A stretch of 46,289 nt of DNA from Eubacterium sp. Lineage in GTDB: Bacteria; Bacillota; Clostridia; Peptostreptococcales; Anaerovoracaceae. This document shows, one piece after another, positions 27,348 through 35,773 of the stretch. A program made the position numbers and the translations under genes. Where the stretch lies: assembly GCA_021769965.1 (NCBI GenBank), contig JAETRU010000023.1, forward strand, positions 1 to 46,289, in the 5' to 3' direction. The notes beneath the pieces were generated by a model. That model saw only the letters and a program-made list of their open reading frames with translations. It searched no databases and was not told the DNA's origin. Position 1 is the first letter of the stretch. Each line of letters starts with the position of its first letter.

Positions 27348-27965
27348 CTATAACTCGCAAAACGCTTTCAAAATCTTCATGCCGACCTGTCCGCTCTTCT
27401 CCGGGTGAAACTGCACGCCGTACACATTGCCGGAGGATACCGCGGCCGTCAGCTCCGCTCCGTACTCTACGGCCGCGATCACGCTGTCTGCGCATTCCGC
27501 TCCGAAATAGCTGTGAACGAAGTACACGCATTCCCCTTCCCGGATGTATTTGAACAAAGGCGACTTCTCGCGGTTTTCTGGAAAATGCAGGCCGTTCCAC
27601 CCGATGTGAGGTATCTTATAGTCCTCCGGGACCACGCCGTCCATGGTAACGACTCTGCCTTTGATCAGGCCGAGGCCGTCGTGCGCTCCATACTCATAGC
27701 TCTTTTCAAAGAGCAGCTGCATGCCCAGGCAGATACCCAAGATCGGTTTTCCCGCGGCAGCCTGCTCTAAAACCACATCCGCAAGACCTGTCGCTCTCAG
27801 CTTTTCCGCCGCGTCGCCAAAGGCGCCGACTCCCGGCAGTATGATCTTGTCGGCAGCGCGTATCTCTTCAGGGTCGCTGGTCAGTACAGCCTCCGCTCCG
27901 ATATATTTAAAGGAGCTGTACAGGGAAAAGATATTGCCTACGCCGTAATCTATGATCGCTATCAT
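27348..27965 (-). CDS. hisH: Imidazole glycerol phosphate synthase glutaminase HisH
   Basis: Class I glutamine amidotransferase that feeds ammonia to HisF. The triad is visible: C79 in GICLGMQ and H187/E189 in FHPEKSG. N-terminal IDYGVGNIFS and LPGVGAFGDA are typical. Length 205. Directly abuts hisB. Confidence 0.97.
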   Translation of the reverse strand: MIAIIDYGVGNIFSLYSSFKYIGAEAVLTSDPEEIRAADKIILPGVGAFGDAAEKLRATGLADVVLEQAAAGKPILGICLGMQLLFEKSYEYGAHDGLGLIKGRVVTMDGVVPEDYKIPHIGWNGLHFPENREKSPLFKYIREGECVYFVHSYFGAECADSVIAAVEYGAELTAAVSSGNVYGVQFHPEKSGQVGMKILKAFCEL

Positions 27966-28553
27966 CTACAGTACTCCTTTCGTTGACGGGATCTCATCTT
28001 TGTAAGCCTGATCGATCTCCACCGCTTTTCCCATGACACGGCCAAAGGCTTTAAACATAGCTTCGATGATGTGATGGGTGTTTTCACCGGCCAGCTGCCT
28101 GAAATGCAGCGTGATCTCCGCCTTCCTTACAAATCCCAGGAAAAACTCCTTCACCAGTTCCGTATCAAGATCGCCCACCTTCGCGGCCGGCATCTGCGCG
28201 TCAAATCCCAGATAATCTCTTCCAGAAATATCTGCCGCGCAGATCATCAGAGTCTCATCCATGGGCAGGATGATATCCCCATAGCGGACGATGCCTTTTC
28301 TGTCGCCGAGAGCTTCTTTAAAAGCGCTGCCTAAGGCAATGCCGATATCTTCTACGCTGTGGTGATAATCCACCTGTGTGTCTCCCTTGCAGGACACATC
28401 CAGATCAAAACGGCCGTGGCGGGAAAACAGGGTCAGCATGTGGTCTAAAAAACCGCAGCCGGTATCGACGCTGCTCTTTCCGCTGCCGTCCAGATCCAGA
28501 CGCAATATGATATCTGTTTCTGCTGTCTTTCTGATGATCTCACTCTTTCTCAT
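27966..28553 (-). CDS. hisB: Imidazoleglycerol-phosphate dehydratase HisB
   Basis: Dehydrates IGP to imidazole acetol phosphate. The 195 residues are the dehydratase only, with GCGFLDHMLTLFSRHGRFDL, DYHHSVEDIGIALG and ENTHHIIEAMFKAFGR, giving the Mn-binding His/Glu sites. There is no fused phosphatase domain; hisJ supplies that activity. The start overlaps the end of hisC by 14 bases. Confidence 0.97.
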   Translation of the reverse strand: MRKSEIIRKTAETDIILRLDLDGSGKSSVDTGCGFLDHMLTLFSRHGRFDLDVSCKGDTQVDYHHSVEDIGIALGSAFKEALGDRKGIVRYGDIILPMDETLMICAADISGRDYLGFDAQMPAAKVGDLDTELVKEFFLGFVRKAEITLHFRQLAGENTHHIIEAMFKAFGRVMGKAVEIDQAYKDEIPSTKGVL

Positions 28554-29619
28554 TTTCTGCCTCCCCTATGATCTCTTTCGTCACTTTCAGCAGCTGATCC
28601 ATCTCCTGATCCGTTCCGATGGTGATTCTATTGTACTGAGATATTTTCTCTCTGTCAAAGTGGCGGACCAGGATGCCTCTTTCGCGAAGCCTGCGGTAAT
28701 ATTCGCCGCCGTCGATCTTCTCTGATCTGACAAAGATAAAGTTTGCCCTGGACGGTATCACGTCAAAACCCATTTCCGTCAGCGCCTCCGCTGTCCGCTG
28801 TCTGGTCGCCGCGATCTTCCGGCAGTTTTCCATGTAGTAGTCATTCTCTTCGATCGCCGCGATACCCGCAGCTGCGGTCAGGCGGTTAACGTTATATGGA
28901 TTTGTGGAAAACTTGATCTTTTCCAGATCGGAGATCAGAGCCGCGTCCGCGATGGCAAATCCCAGTCTGGCGCCTGCCATGCTTCTGGACTTGGAAAAAG
29001 TCTGCACGACGAGAAGATTCTCATATTTATGTACCAGCTCTGCGCAGCTTTCCGCTCCAAAATCCACATAAGCCTCATCGATCAGAACGATATGATCCGG
29101 ATTCGTGCTGACGATCTTCTCGATCTCGCAAACCTCAAGTGTCTTTCCTGTCGGCGCGTTGGGATTCGCGATGACGATCATTTTGTTCTGACAGACATAA
29201 TCATCCGGGTCGATGGAAAAATCCTCTCTGAGAGGCACTTTTTCGCAGTCGATGCCGTAAAGATCCGCGAACACCTCATAAAAGCCGTAGGAGATCTCAG
29301 GGAACATCACCTTTGTACCGTCTCCCGCGAAAGCCATGAACGCAAAGTTCAGAATGTCGTCGGAGCCGTTGGATACGTAGATGTTCTCCGGCTTCATGCC
29401 GTAAAGACCGGCCAGTTTTTCCTTCAGAGCTCTGCTCTCCGGATCGGAATACAGCCGCAGATCCGCGGCCTCACTGCTGTTTACCGCCGCCAGCACGCCC
29501 GGTCCCGGCGGATATGGCGATTCGTTGGTATTCAGCTTGATATATTTTCTTCCCTGAGGCTGTTCCCCCGGAGTATAGGCCTGCAGTTTTCTGTATCTCT
29601 CATTTAAAAACCTGCTCAT
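28540..29619 (-). CDS. hisC: Histidinol-phosphate aminotransferase HisC
   Basis: PLP-dependent aminotransferase acting on imidazole acetol phosphate. Fold type I motifs: YVSNGSDDILNF, ANPNAPTGKT, DEAYVDF with D181, and the PLP lysine K210 in QTFSKSRSMAGARLG. Length 359 is typical. It begins one base after the hisG stop codon, exactly where hisD is usually found, so no hisD remnant can be present here. Confidence 0.95.
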   Translation of the reverse strand: MSRFLNERYRKLQAYTPGEQPQGRKYIKLNTNESPYPPGPGVLAAVNSSEAADLRLYSDPESRALKEKLAGLYGMKPENIYVSNGSDDILNFAFMAFAGDGTKVMFPEISYGFYEVFADLYGIDCEKVPLREDFSIDPDDYVCQNKMIVIANPNAPTGKTLEVCEIEKIVSTNPDHIVLIDEAYVDFGAESCAELVHKYENLLVVQTFSKSRSMAGARLGFAIADAALISDLEKIKFSTNPYNVNRLTAAAGIAAIEENDYYMENCRKIAATRQRTAEALTEMGFDVIPSRANFIFVRSEKIDGGEYYRRLRERGILVRHFDREKISQYNRITIGTDQEMDQLLKVTKEIIGEAENEKE

Positions 29620-29620
29620 T

Positions 29621-30280
29621 TCACATTACCTCATCTTTTATTGCTGTCTGCCTCGCGATCTGCGCGCTCAGCGCGTCCCGGACGGCCTCGACAGCCTCTG
29701 TCTTAAATTTAAAAGCGGCCTTATTGGCGATGAGCCGGGCGCTGATGGGCACGATCGTGTCAAATACCATCAGATTGTTTTCTTTCAGCGTCTTACCCGT
29801 CTCTACGATATCCACGATCACGTCAGACAAACCAAGGATCGGCGCGATCTCAATGGAACCGTTAAGCTTGATAATGTCAATATCCCGGCTTTCCCTTTCA
29901 TAAAAATCCTTCGCGATATTGGGAAATTTCGTTGCGACCCGCAGAGTCCGCTCGGTCGGATCACGGAAATCTTTCTTCGCGGCCACGGCCATGCGGCACT
30001 TCCCCAGATCCAGATCCAGAAGTTCATAGACGTCCGGAGCGTATTCCAGCAGAATGTCTTTGCCTGCAACACCGATATCGGCTGCTCCCCGCTCCACGTA
30101 GATGGTAACGTCTGATGGCTTCACCCAGAAATATCTGACGCCGGCCTCTTCATTTTCAAATATCAGCTTTCGATTATCCTCTTTGATGGAGGGGCACGCA
30201 AAGCCGGCCGCCTCAAACATATCATATACCTTCTGGCCTAACCTGCCCTTTGGCAGCGCCACGTTAATCATTGTCTTCAA
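29621..30280 (-). CDS. hisG: ATP phosphoribosyltransferase HisG, short form
   Basis: First enzyme of histidine biosynthesis. The 219-residue short form lacks the C-terminal regulatory domain and needs HisZ, which is encoded just upstream. Motifs: NVALPKGRLGQKVYDMFEAAG, ERGAADIGVAGKDIL, LNGSIEIAPILGLSDVIVDIVETGKTL. Overlaps hisZ by 17 bases. Confidence 0.96.
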   Translation of the reverse strand: MKTMINVALPKGRLGQKVYDMFEAAGFACPSIKEDNRKLIFENEEAGVRYFWVKPSDVTIYVERGAADIGVAGKDILLEYAPDVYELLDLDLGKCRMAVAAKKDFRDPTERTLRVATKFPNIAKDFYERESRDIDIIKLNGSIEIAPILGLSDVIVDIVETGKTLKENNLMVFDTIVPISARLIANKAAFKFKTEAVEAVRDALSAQIARQTAIKDEVM

Positions 30281-31385
30281 GGATCACTACCTCCCCGTCT
30301 ATAAGTTTTGCCAGCCTGCGGTAAGTCAGCCTGCCCGGAAGCTGCTTCTGGACGGAGACGGCAAGGCCGGTATCACGCAGCTCCTTTGCCGCCTTCAGCA
30401 CCTGGCTCACGTCTGCGTCCCTGTCATAAAGAAGGACCACATCGAAGTCATACTGTTTTCCGCATGATTCGAGACGGTCCAGAGAATCCAGATATACTGC
30501 GAAGCCGATCGCTCCGCCGGTTTTGCCCATGCGCTCCATCAGCCGGTCATACTGTCCGCCGGAAAGAACGCTTGTGGGGATGCCTTTGATAAAGCCTTTG
30601 AACAGCAGGCCGCTGTAGTAGCTCATATCGTTTACGATGGAAAAGTCGATGTTGATATTCTTTGCCAGCTTGTTCTTCGCCAGTACGCCGCAGATAGCTT
30701 CAAGCTCCTGCAGGGCATCTCTCGCTCCGTTATCCAGCTTCAGCTTTGACAGCCGCGAAAGCACTTTTCTGTAGCTGCCGTAGGTGGATACCAGAACCTC
30801 TAAGGACTCGTCTGTTTCTTTATCTATATGATGTCCATGACAGATCTGATGGATCTCATGGATGTTCTTTTCACTGATGCATTTTACGATCTGCTCCTGT
30901 ACATCTTCGTCGATGCCGTGCAGCAGAGATCTCACCAGACCCATATGGGAAATGTCCAGCACATGATCGCTGCTGATCGCCGCGAGACTCTTTGCCGCAA
31001 GCAAAGTCACCTCGCACAGATGATACAGATCGATATCACCCATACATTCCAGCCCTGTCTGCAGGATCTCTTTGTAGGTATGGGTGGATTTCGCTCCACG
31101 ATAAATATTCTCACTATAGTAAACCTTTTCTACATATCCCTCCGCGGGATGGTAGTTCTTTACGATAGAGAGAGTCAGGTCGGGTTTCAGAGCCATCAGC
31201 TTGCCGCCTGCGTCATTGAAGGTGATAATGCTGTCAGAAGCGATAAAATCCTTGTTTCTGACATAGAGTTCATACTCTTCAAACTTTCCCATCTTGAACT
31301 GACGGTAGCCATACTGCTGATACAGGCTGCGCAGCTTGTAAGTAGCTCTTTCTTCGCTTTTCATGATGTTCTGATTGATTTTCAT
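30264..31385 (-). CDS. hisZ: ATP phosphoribosyltransferase regulatory subunit HisZ
   Basis: HisRS-like paralogue that binds short HisG and gives it histidine feedback control. The class II aaRS-type core shows LKPDLTLSIVKNY (motif 2 region), QTGLECMGD-type LQTGLECMGDIDLYHL, and YYSGLLFKGFIKG. The 373 residues lack the anticodon-binding domain. First gene of the his operon; an AAGGAG lies about 12 bases before the ATG. Confidence 0.92.
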   Translation of the reverse strand: MKINQNIMKSEERATYKLRSLYQQYGYRQFKMGKFEEYELYVRNKDFIASDSIITFNDAGGKLMALKPDLTLSIVKNYHPAEGYVEKVYYSENIYRGAKSTHTYKEILQTGLECMGDIDLYHLCEVTLLAAKSLAAISSDHVLDISHMGLVRSLLHGIDEDVQEQIVKCISEKNIHEIHQICHGHHIDKETDESLEVLVSTYGSYRKVLSRLSKLKLDNGARDALQELEAICGVLAKNKLAKNINIDFSIVNDMSYYSGLLFKGFIKGIPTSVLSGGQYDRLMERMGKTGGAIGFAVYLDSLDRLESCGKQYDFDVVLLYDRDADVSQVLKAAKELRDTGLAVSVQKQLPGRLTYRRLAKLIDGEVVILEDND

Positions 31386-31419
31386 TACCTGTTATAACTC
31401 CTTTCGGCCATACGCTGCC

Positions 31420-31451
31420 GCCGCGGCCGGATACACCGGAAACGCCGCGGC
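31420..31451 (-). promoter_or_regulatory. GC-rich leader hairpin before hisZ
   Basis: Two copies of the self-complementary GCCGCGGC (31420-31427 and 31444-31451) plus inner CCGG pairing form a very stable stem in the his leader. No T-box motif and no terminator tail are seen. Confidence 0.4.
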
Positions 31452-31465
31452 TTTCGCACTTCACT

Positions 31466-31493
31466 ATTGTAACATATTAAAGTACGAAATCAA
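31466..31493 (-). promoter_or_regulatory. promoter of the his operon
   Basis: TTGATT (31488-31493) and TACAAT (31466-31471) are 16 bases apart on the - strand, about 80 bases before hisZ. Confidence 0.65.
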
Positions 31494-31578
31494 GGGGTTT
31501 TCCATGTTTTTTTTCGTATACAAGATTCGTGGCTGCTGGCTGCTGTAAATAGCAGCAATTTATGAATAAATTTATGTA

Positions 31579-31634
31579 TAAAAAAGTCCGGCGTGGCCTG
31601 CCGCGGCTGTCATCTGCCGGGCGGTCCGCCGAAC
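31579..31634 (-). terminator. terminator after the PF06541 membrane protein gene
   Basis: On the - strand GTTCGGCG (31627-31634) pairs with CGCCGGAC (31586-31593) around a branched GC-rich interior, then TTTTTT. Confidence 0.7.
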
Positions 31635-31672
31635 TCTTCTCTGCATATTCTGTTCTTTATTCAGTTTCCTTA

Positions 31673-32602
31673 TTATTTTGCCGTCAGATCCCGCAGTTCC
31701 TCCAGTTCCTTGCGGAAATCTCTGGAAACGGCGCCCGGATTTCTGCGCAGGATACGTGACAGACGAAGGTATTCTCTGTCGGTTCTGCGGCTCAGCTGTA
31801 TCCGCTGTTCTTCCAGCCGCGCGAGGTATTCCTCCAGCTGACGGTTTTCATCCTCAGTTCCCGCAAAGTATCTGGCTGCCTCCTCGCCTATAGCGTCCAG
31901 CTTTGCCATATGGCGTCTGCGGGCTTCCTGCAGATTCGTCTCCAGACGCTGACGGAAGTTTTCCGCCTTCTGCTCCTGTTCTTCCTTAAACCGCCGCAGG
32001 TCATCCTCTGCCAGCGCATAGACAAAGTCGATCCTGCCCGCAAGTTTCCGCAGTTCTTCGTTGCTCTCCGCCTTCTTGATCAGCATGGCCTTCAGATCCA
32101 GAGCCTCGCCTGTGGAGATCGTCATATCCACCGCGGTCACCACGATGAGGACCATGGTCATCACGTTTACGGCCTCTTCCGGTATCGCCAGGACCACCTC
32201 TTCCACCGGCGGATGAAGGATCCGCACCAGCAGAATTGAAAAAAATCCCCAGGCCAGAGACACGAACAGACAGATATGCCCGTTGAGATTGAAGCGGTTT
32301 TTGGAATAATCCCAGTACCGTACCCCGAACAGCCTCTGCATGGCAGCTCCCGTGCAGTATTCCAGGATCGTCGATCCTATCATGCCGAAAATATAGATCA
32401 GCAGGAGATTATCCCGTACGCCCAGGGTGGACAGCAGGATCACGACAGCTCCTGATCCATAGATAGGCAGGAAAGGACCGTGCATAAAACCCCGGTTGAC
32501 CCATTTTCGCGTGCGCACCGACACGTACGCCGTCTCCCAGAGCCAGCCCAGAAAGCAGTAGATAAAAAAGAAGAATACCCATTGATTCGCGCTGTAGCTC
32601 AT
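31673..32602 (-). CDS. Putative ABC-transporter-permease-like membrane protein (PF06541 type) with coiled-coil tail
   Basis: A 309-residue protein. About five N-terminal membrane helices (1-170) carry the family features YCFLGWLWETAYVSVRTRKWVNRGFMHGPFLPIYGSGA and GSTILEYCTGAAM. The C-terminal half (about 190-300) is a long charged, Arg/Glu-rich coiled coil. The family name implies a permease, but no transport function is established. Start at 32602: GAGGGG eight bases upstream and an ATGA overlap with the preceding small gene. Confidence 0.8.
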   Translation of the reverse strand: MSYSANQWVFFFFIYCFLGWLWETAYVSVRTRKWVNRGFMHGPFLPIYGSGAVVILLSTLGVRDNLLLIYIFGMIGSTILEYCTGAAMQRLFGVRYWDYSKNRFNLNGHICLFVSLAWGFFSILLVRILHPPVEEVVLAIPEEAVNVMTMVLIVVTAVDMTISTGEALDLKAMLIKKAESNEELRKLAGRIDFVYALAEDDLRRFKEEQEQKAENFRQRLETNLQEARRRHMAKLDAIGEEAARYFAGTEDENRQLEEYLARLEEQRIQLSRRTDREYLRLSRILRRNPGAVSRDFRKELEELRDLTAK

Positions 32603-32790
32603 AGCTTCTTCCCCTCTTTGTGGCACAGATCCGTGTTCGGACAGCTGCCGCAGTGAAAATTGCATTTCTCTTCATTGATATCCCGGCTGGCTTCATTTTT
32701 TCCCGCCATGACCACCGTAGCAAAGGCGATCAGCCCCAGCAGAACAGCGGCGATGATGATATATATGATGTGACTTAAGAAGTAATGCAT
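32599..32790 (-). CDS. small membrane protein with C-terminal Cys cluster
   Basis: A 63-residue protein: one membrane helix (about 7-29), then a Cys-rich tail CNFHCGSCPNTDLCHK with four Cys. The layout resembles FeoB-associated Cys-rich membrane proteins, but no feoB is nearby. The stop overlaps the next start (ATGA), so the two proteins are made together and may act together. Confidence 0.7.
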   Translation of the reverse strand: MHYFLSHIIYIIIAAVLLGLIAFATVVMAGKNEASRDINEEKCNFHCGSCPNTDLCHKEGKKL

Positions 32791-32899
32791 TTCTTCTTCC
32801 CTCCGTTATGAATTCTATAAAGACCAGTCTACCATATCCGCAGAAAAATGCAAAGGACAAAACCGCAAAAATGTAATATAAATCTCCGGCAAAAGCCGG

Positions 32900-32928
32900 T
32901 TGACCCGGCCGCGTCAATGGTTTAAAAT
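32900..32928 (+). promoter_or_regulatory. promoter of the Lrp-family gene
   Basis: TTGACC (32900-32905) and TAAAAT (32923-32928) are 17 bases apart. TTTCTAGAAA, a 10-base palindrome, begins at 32931 near the start site and could be an autoregulatory site. Confidence 0.65.
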
Positions 32929-32969
32929 ACTTTCTAGAAACAGTTTCAGAACTTTCAGGAGGAATTACA

Positions 32970-33380
32970 TTGGACGCTACCGATATCAAGATCATCAAAT
33001 ACCTGTCAGAAGACGGCCGCGCCACCATTAAAGAGATCGGCCGGCATGTCAGCCTGTCCTCCCCCGCTGTTACAGAACGCATCAAACGTCTGGAAGAGCA
33101 GGATGTCATCAAAGGCTATCACGCTGAAGTCAACTACGCCAAACTGGGAAAATCCATTCAGGCCATGGTCTCTGTAGATGTAGATCTGAAAAAGTTTGAC
33201 AAATTCTGCGAATTCTGCCGTGAAAAAGAATCTATCCTGTCCATGGTTCACATCATCGGCCCCTATAACGCTCTGCTCACCGTAGCTGTGGAAGATTCCG
33301 ATGATCTGAGCCGTCTGCTGGCCCAGATCAACATTTTCGGCGTATCCCAGACCTCCGTCATACTGAACAAAGTATTCTAG
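32970..33380 (+). CDS. Lrp/AsnC family transcriptional regulator
   Basis: A 136-residue feast/famine regulator. The N-terminal winged helix-turn-helix (about 1-55) has TDIKIIKYLSEDGRATIKEIG and SLSSPAVTERIKRLEE. The C-terminal RAM/ligand domain has SILSMVHIIGPYNALLTVAVED. TTG start with AGGAGG seven bases upstream. Monocistronic; target genes are not evident from context. Confidence 0.93.
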   Translation: MDATDIKIIKYLSEDGRATIKEIGRHVSLSSPAVTERIKRLEEQDVIKGYHAEVNYAKLGKSIQAMVSVDVDLKKFDKFCEFCREKESILSMVHIIGPYNALLTVAVEDSDDLSRLLAQINIFGVSQTSVILNKVF

Positions 33381-33430
33381 GAGCAGCGAAAAAATGTGCC
33401 ATGTCAACTGAATATAACATAGATTGTCAG

Positions 33431-33458
33431 TCCCGGTTGGTAGAAACGCCGGGATTTT
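33431..33458 (+). terminator. terminator of the Lrp-family gene
   Basis: TCCCGG (33431-33436) pairs with CCGGGA (33449-33454), followed by TTTT. Immediately downstream a seven-base dyad (33458-33464 with 33473-33479) precedes the ribosome binding site of the next gene and may be its operator. Confidence 0.6.
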
Positions 33459-33495
33459 CATGTTATTCTCAAAACATGAAAGGAGTATGAAAAAT

Positions 33496-33921
33496 ATGAT
33501 TTCTGCGAATCTGATACAATTACGGAAGTTCCACGGCTTTTCACAGGAGTATGTGGCGGAGCAGATCGGCGTTTCCCGCCAGGCCGTAGCCAAATGGGAA
33601 GCCGGCGAGACCACGCCGGATCTGTCCAACTCTGCTGCCCTGGCCAGGCTGTATAACGTCACCCTGGATGACCTTGTCAATTTTGACGCCGCCAAAAGCG
33701 GCTACGGCATTCCCCCAAAAGGCTGCCACATCTTCGGCATGGTAAAAGTCGGCGACCGTGGACAGATCGTTATTCCCAAGGACGCCCGTGAGATATTCCA
33801 TATCAGCTGCGGCGACCAGCTGATCATTCTGGGTGATGAAGCGCAGGGCCTCGCCATGATGAAGGCAGATGATTTTCTGGCCTTTTTCCATCAGGCGACC
33901 CGGAAAGGAGAAGATCAATGA
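33496..33921 (+). CDS. XRE helix-turn-helix / AbrB-like fusion regulator
   Basis: A 141-residue regulator with two DNA-binding folds. The XRE helix-turn-helix (about 1-60) has LIQLRKFHGFSQEYVAEQIGVSRQAVAKWEAGETTPD. The C-terminal half contains a SpoVT-AbrB swapped-hairpin motif, MVKVGDRGQIVIPKDAREIFHISCGDQLIILGD. The ATG at 33496 is ten bases from GGAG; an upstream ATG at 33487 is too close. The stop overlaps the ABC ATPase start (ATGA), so it probably controls that transporter. Confidence 0.88.
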   Translation: MISANLIQLRKFHGFSQEYVAEQIGVSRQAVAKWEAGETTPDLSNSAALARLYNVTLDDLVNFDAAKSGYGIPPKGCHIFGMVKVGDRGQIVIPKDAREIFHISCGDQLIILGDEAQGLAMMKADDFLAFFHQATRKGEDQ

Positions 33922-34652
33922 ATCCTGCAATTACAACCAGCGGTCTGTCCAAAAGCTACGGAGAGCTGAAAGCAGTAGACGATCTGAATCTTTCTGTACC
34001 CCGCGGCCAGCTTTTCGCTCTGCTGGGCGTCAACGGCGCCGGCAAGACCACCGCGATCAAAATGCTCTGCGGTCTGATCCGTCCAACTTCTGGAACTGCG
34101 CAGCTGGCTGGCATCGACGTAACAGCAGAGCCTCTGCGGGTGAAAGCTCTGACAGGTCTTTCTCCTCAGGAAACTGCCGTTGCCATGCAGCTGTCAGTCA
34201 GAGAAAATCTGGAATTTATCTGCGGTATCTATGGCTGCCGGCACGCCGAGGCCGCGGAAAAAGCCCGGCGCATCATGGATCAGATGGGCCTGGGCGCGCT
34301 CGCATCGGCTAAAGCCCGTACACTGTCCGGCGGCTGGCAGCGCCGTCTTTCCATCGCCATGGCTTTGATCACCGATCCTGAGATCCTGTTTCTGGACGAG
34401 CCGACTCTGGGTCTGGATGTTCTGGCGCGGCGGGAGCTGTGGCAGGTCATCGAAGCCCTCAAGGGCGGGACTACCATCGTTCTGACCACCCACTATCTTG
34501 AAGAGGCAGAAGCTCTGGCAGACCAGATCGGCATCATGGCCGGCGGCCGGCTGGCAGCCTGCGGAACCGCAGAAGAACTGATGGAAAAAACCGGCTGCGG
34601 CCGCTTTGAAGACGCTTTTATCGCATTGTGCAAAGGAGGTGACAGGTTATGA
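33918..34652 (+). CDS. ABC transporter ATPase
   Basis: A 244-residue single-domain ATPase. Walker A GVNGAGKTTAIKML (about 38-51), Q-loop at SPQETAV, signature LSGGWQRRLSIAMA, Walker B ILFLDEPTLGLD and H-loop TTHYLEEAEALA. Resembles DrrA/CcmA-type exporters. Coupled by ATGA overlaps to the regulator before it and the permease after it. Confidence 0.93.
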   Translation: MNPAITTSGLSKSYGELKAVDDLNLSVPRGQLFALLGVNGAGKTTAIKMLCGLIRPTSGTAQLAGIDVTAEPLRVKALTGLSPQETAVAMQLSVRENLEFICGIYGCRHAEAAEKARRIMDQMGLGALASAKARTLSGGWQRRLSIAMALITDPEILFLDEPTLGLDVLARRELWQVIEALKGGTTIVLTTHYLEEAEALADQIGIMAGGRLAACGTAEELMEKTGCGRFEDAFIALCKGGDRL

Positions 34653-35383
34653 AAACTCTCACTTTTGCTCTGAGAAACACCAAAGAACTGCTTCGCGACA
34701 AGATCAACCTGTTCTTCGGATTGGCATTTCCTGTTATCCTGCTCCTTCTGCTTCATCTCATCGGCTCCAATACGCCGGTAGAGATGTTTCAGCTGGAAGA
34801 ACTGACGCCGGGCATCGCAGTCTTCGGGCTGTCCTTTATCTCCCTGTTTTCCGGCATGGTCATCGCCAAGGACAGGACAGGCAGTCTGATGCTGCGTCTG
34901 TTCACCTCTCCCATGAGATCCATCGACTTTATAGCAGGCTACGCGCTGCCTCTGCTTCCTATCGCTCTGGGACAGGCGGTCATCTGCTATGCCGTGGCTC
35001 TTCTTCTGGGACTGTCCTGCACCGGAAGCCTTGCGGCCGCTGTGCTGGGCCTGCTTCCAGCCGCCGTTATCTTCATCGGCATCGGTATTCTCTGCGGCTG
35101 CCTTTTCACAGAAAAGCAGGTAGGCAGCATCTGCGGCGCTCTGCTGACCAATGTCAGCGCATGGCTTTCCGGCACCTGGTTCGACACGGCCCTGGGCGGC
35201 AAAGTCTTTGATACGATAGCAGACCTCCTGCCTTTCTCCCACGCTGTGGATGCGGGCCGGGCGCTGCTGTCAGGAAACCACGCCGATCTGGCAGGCCATA
35301 TGGCCTGGGTCTGCGGCTATGGAGCGGTGATCCTGCTTCTGGCTGTCATTGCCCTCCATCGCAGGATCACGGAAGATAAATAG
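34649..35383 (+). CDS. ABC-2 type permease
   Basis: A 244-residue membrane protein with about six helices. It starts TLTFALRNTKELLRDKINLFFGLAFPVILLLL and includes DRTGSLMLRLFTSPMRSIDFIAGY, typical of ABC-2/drug-exporter permeases. Forms the exporter with the ATPase upstream. Substrate unknown. GGAGGTGAC precedes the ATG. Confidence 0.88.
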   Translation: MKTLTFALRNTKELLRDKINLFFGLAFPVILLLLLHLIGSNTPVEMFQLEELTPGIAVFGLSFISLFSGMVIAKDRTGSLMLRLFTSPMRSIDFIAGYALPLLPIALGQAVICYAVALLLGLSCTGSLAAAVLGLLPAAVIFIGIGILCGCLFTEKQVGSICGALLTNVSAWLSGTWFDTALGGKVFDTIADLLPFSHAVDAGRALLSGNHADLAGHMAWVCGYGAVILLLAVIALHRRITEDK

Positions 35384-35546
35384 TTGGAGGCCCTGCGGCC
35401 GATCCGCTGTCAATCCGCGGTCAGTTCTTTTATATGCTTTTTTCCAGGCTCTGCCTCAAAGTTGTCTTAAAAACAGCATTTTAGAAATTTCGGTACAACC
35501 ACTCCCTTTGCTGTAAATGTATTTTCTTTCTTATCAGTAATAATAG

Positions 35547-35621
35547 CAAAAAAGGTACAACTCATCCCCTCATAGCGCCGGTATACCCTTTGTTCTACAG
35601 GATCGAGTTGTACCTTTTTTG
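35547..35621. repeat. 17-base perfect inverted repeat with 41-base loop
   Basis: Arms 35547-35563 and 35605-35621 are perfect complements ending in A6/T6 runs, so either strand could terminate here. It lies in 35384-35744, which has no gene. Short direct repeats flank it: AAAACAGCAT near 35469 and 35645, and ATTTCGG near 35485 and 35634. These hint at a decayed small element. Confidence 0.6.
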
Positions 35622-35744
35622 TCAAAAATGCCAATTTCGGTTGAAAACAGCATCAAAAGCTGTACTCAATTCCTTTAAAAAAGCGATTTCCAGACAACTC
35701 TATGCGCATCGCCGAATCATATTTCCGTTTTTCTCAATTCTCTA

Positions 35745-35773
35745 TTGACAGGCAACCGTATCATATGTATAAT
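35745..35773 (+). promoter_or_regulatory. consensus promoter of the GntR-ABC operon
   Basis: TTGACA (35745-35750) and TATAAT (35768-35773) with a 17-base spacer: a perfect sigma-A consensus. Confidence 0.85.

Noticed and set aside
31386-31560. T-box or His attenuator before hisZ
   Set aside because: No AGGGTGGNACCGCG motif, no run of His codons and no terminator with antiterminator; only a GC-rich stem is seen.
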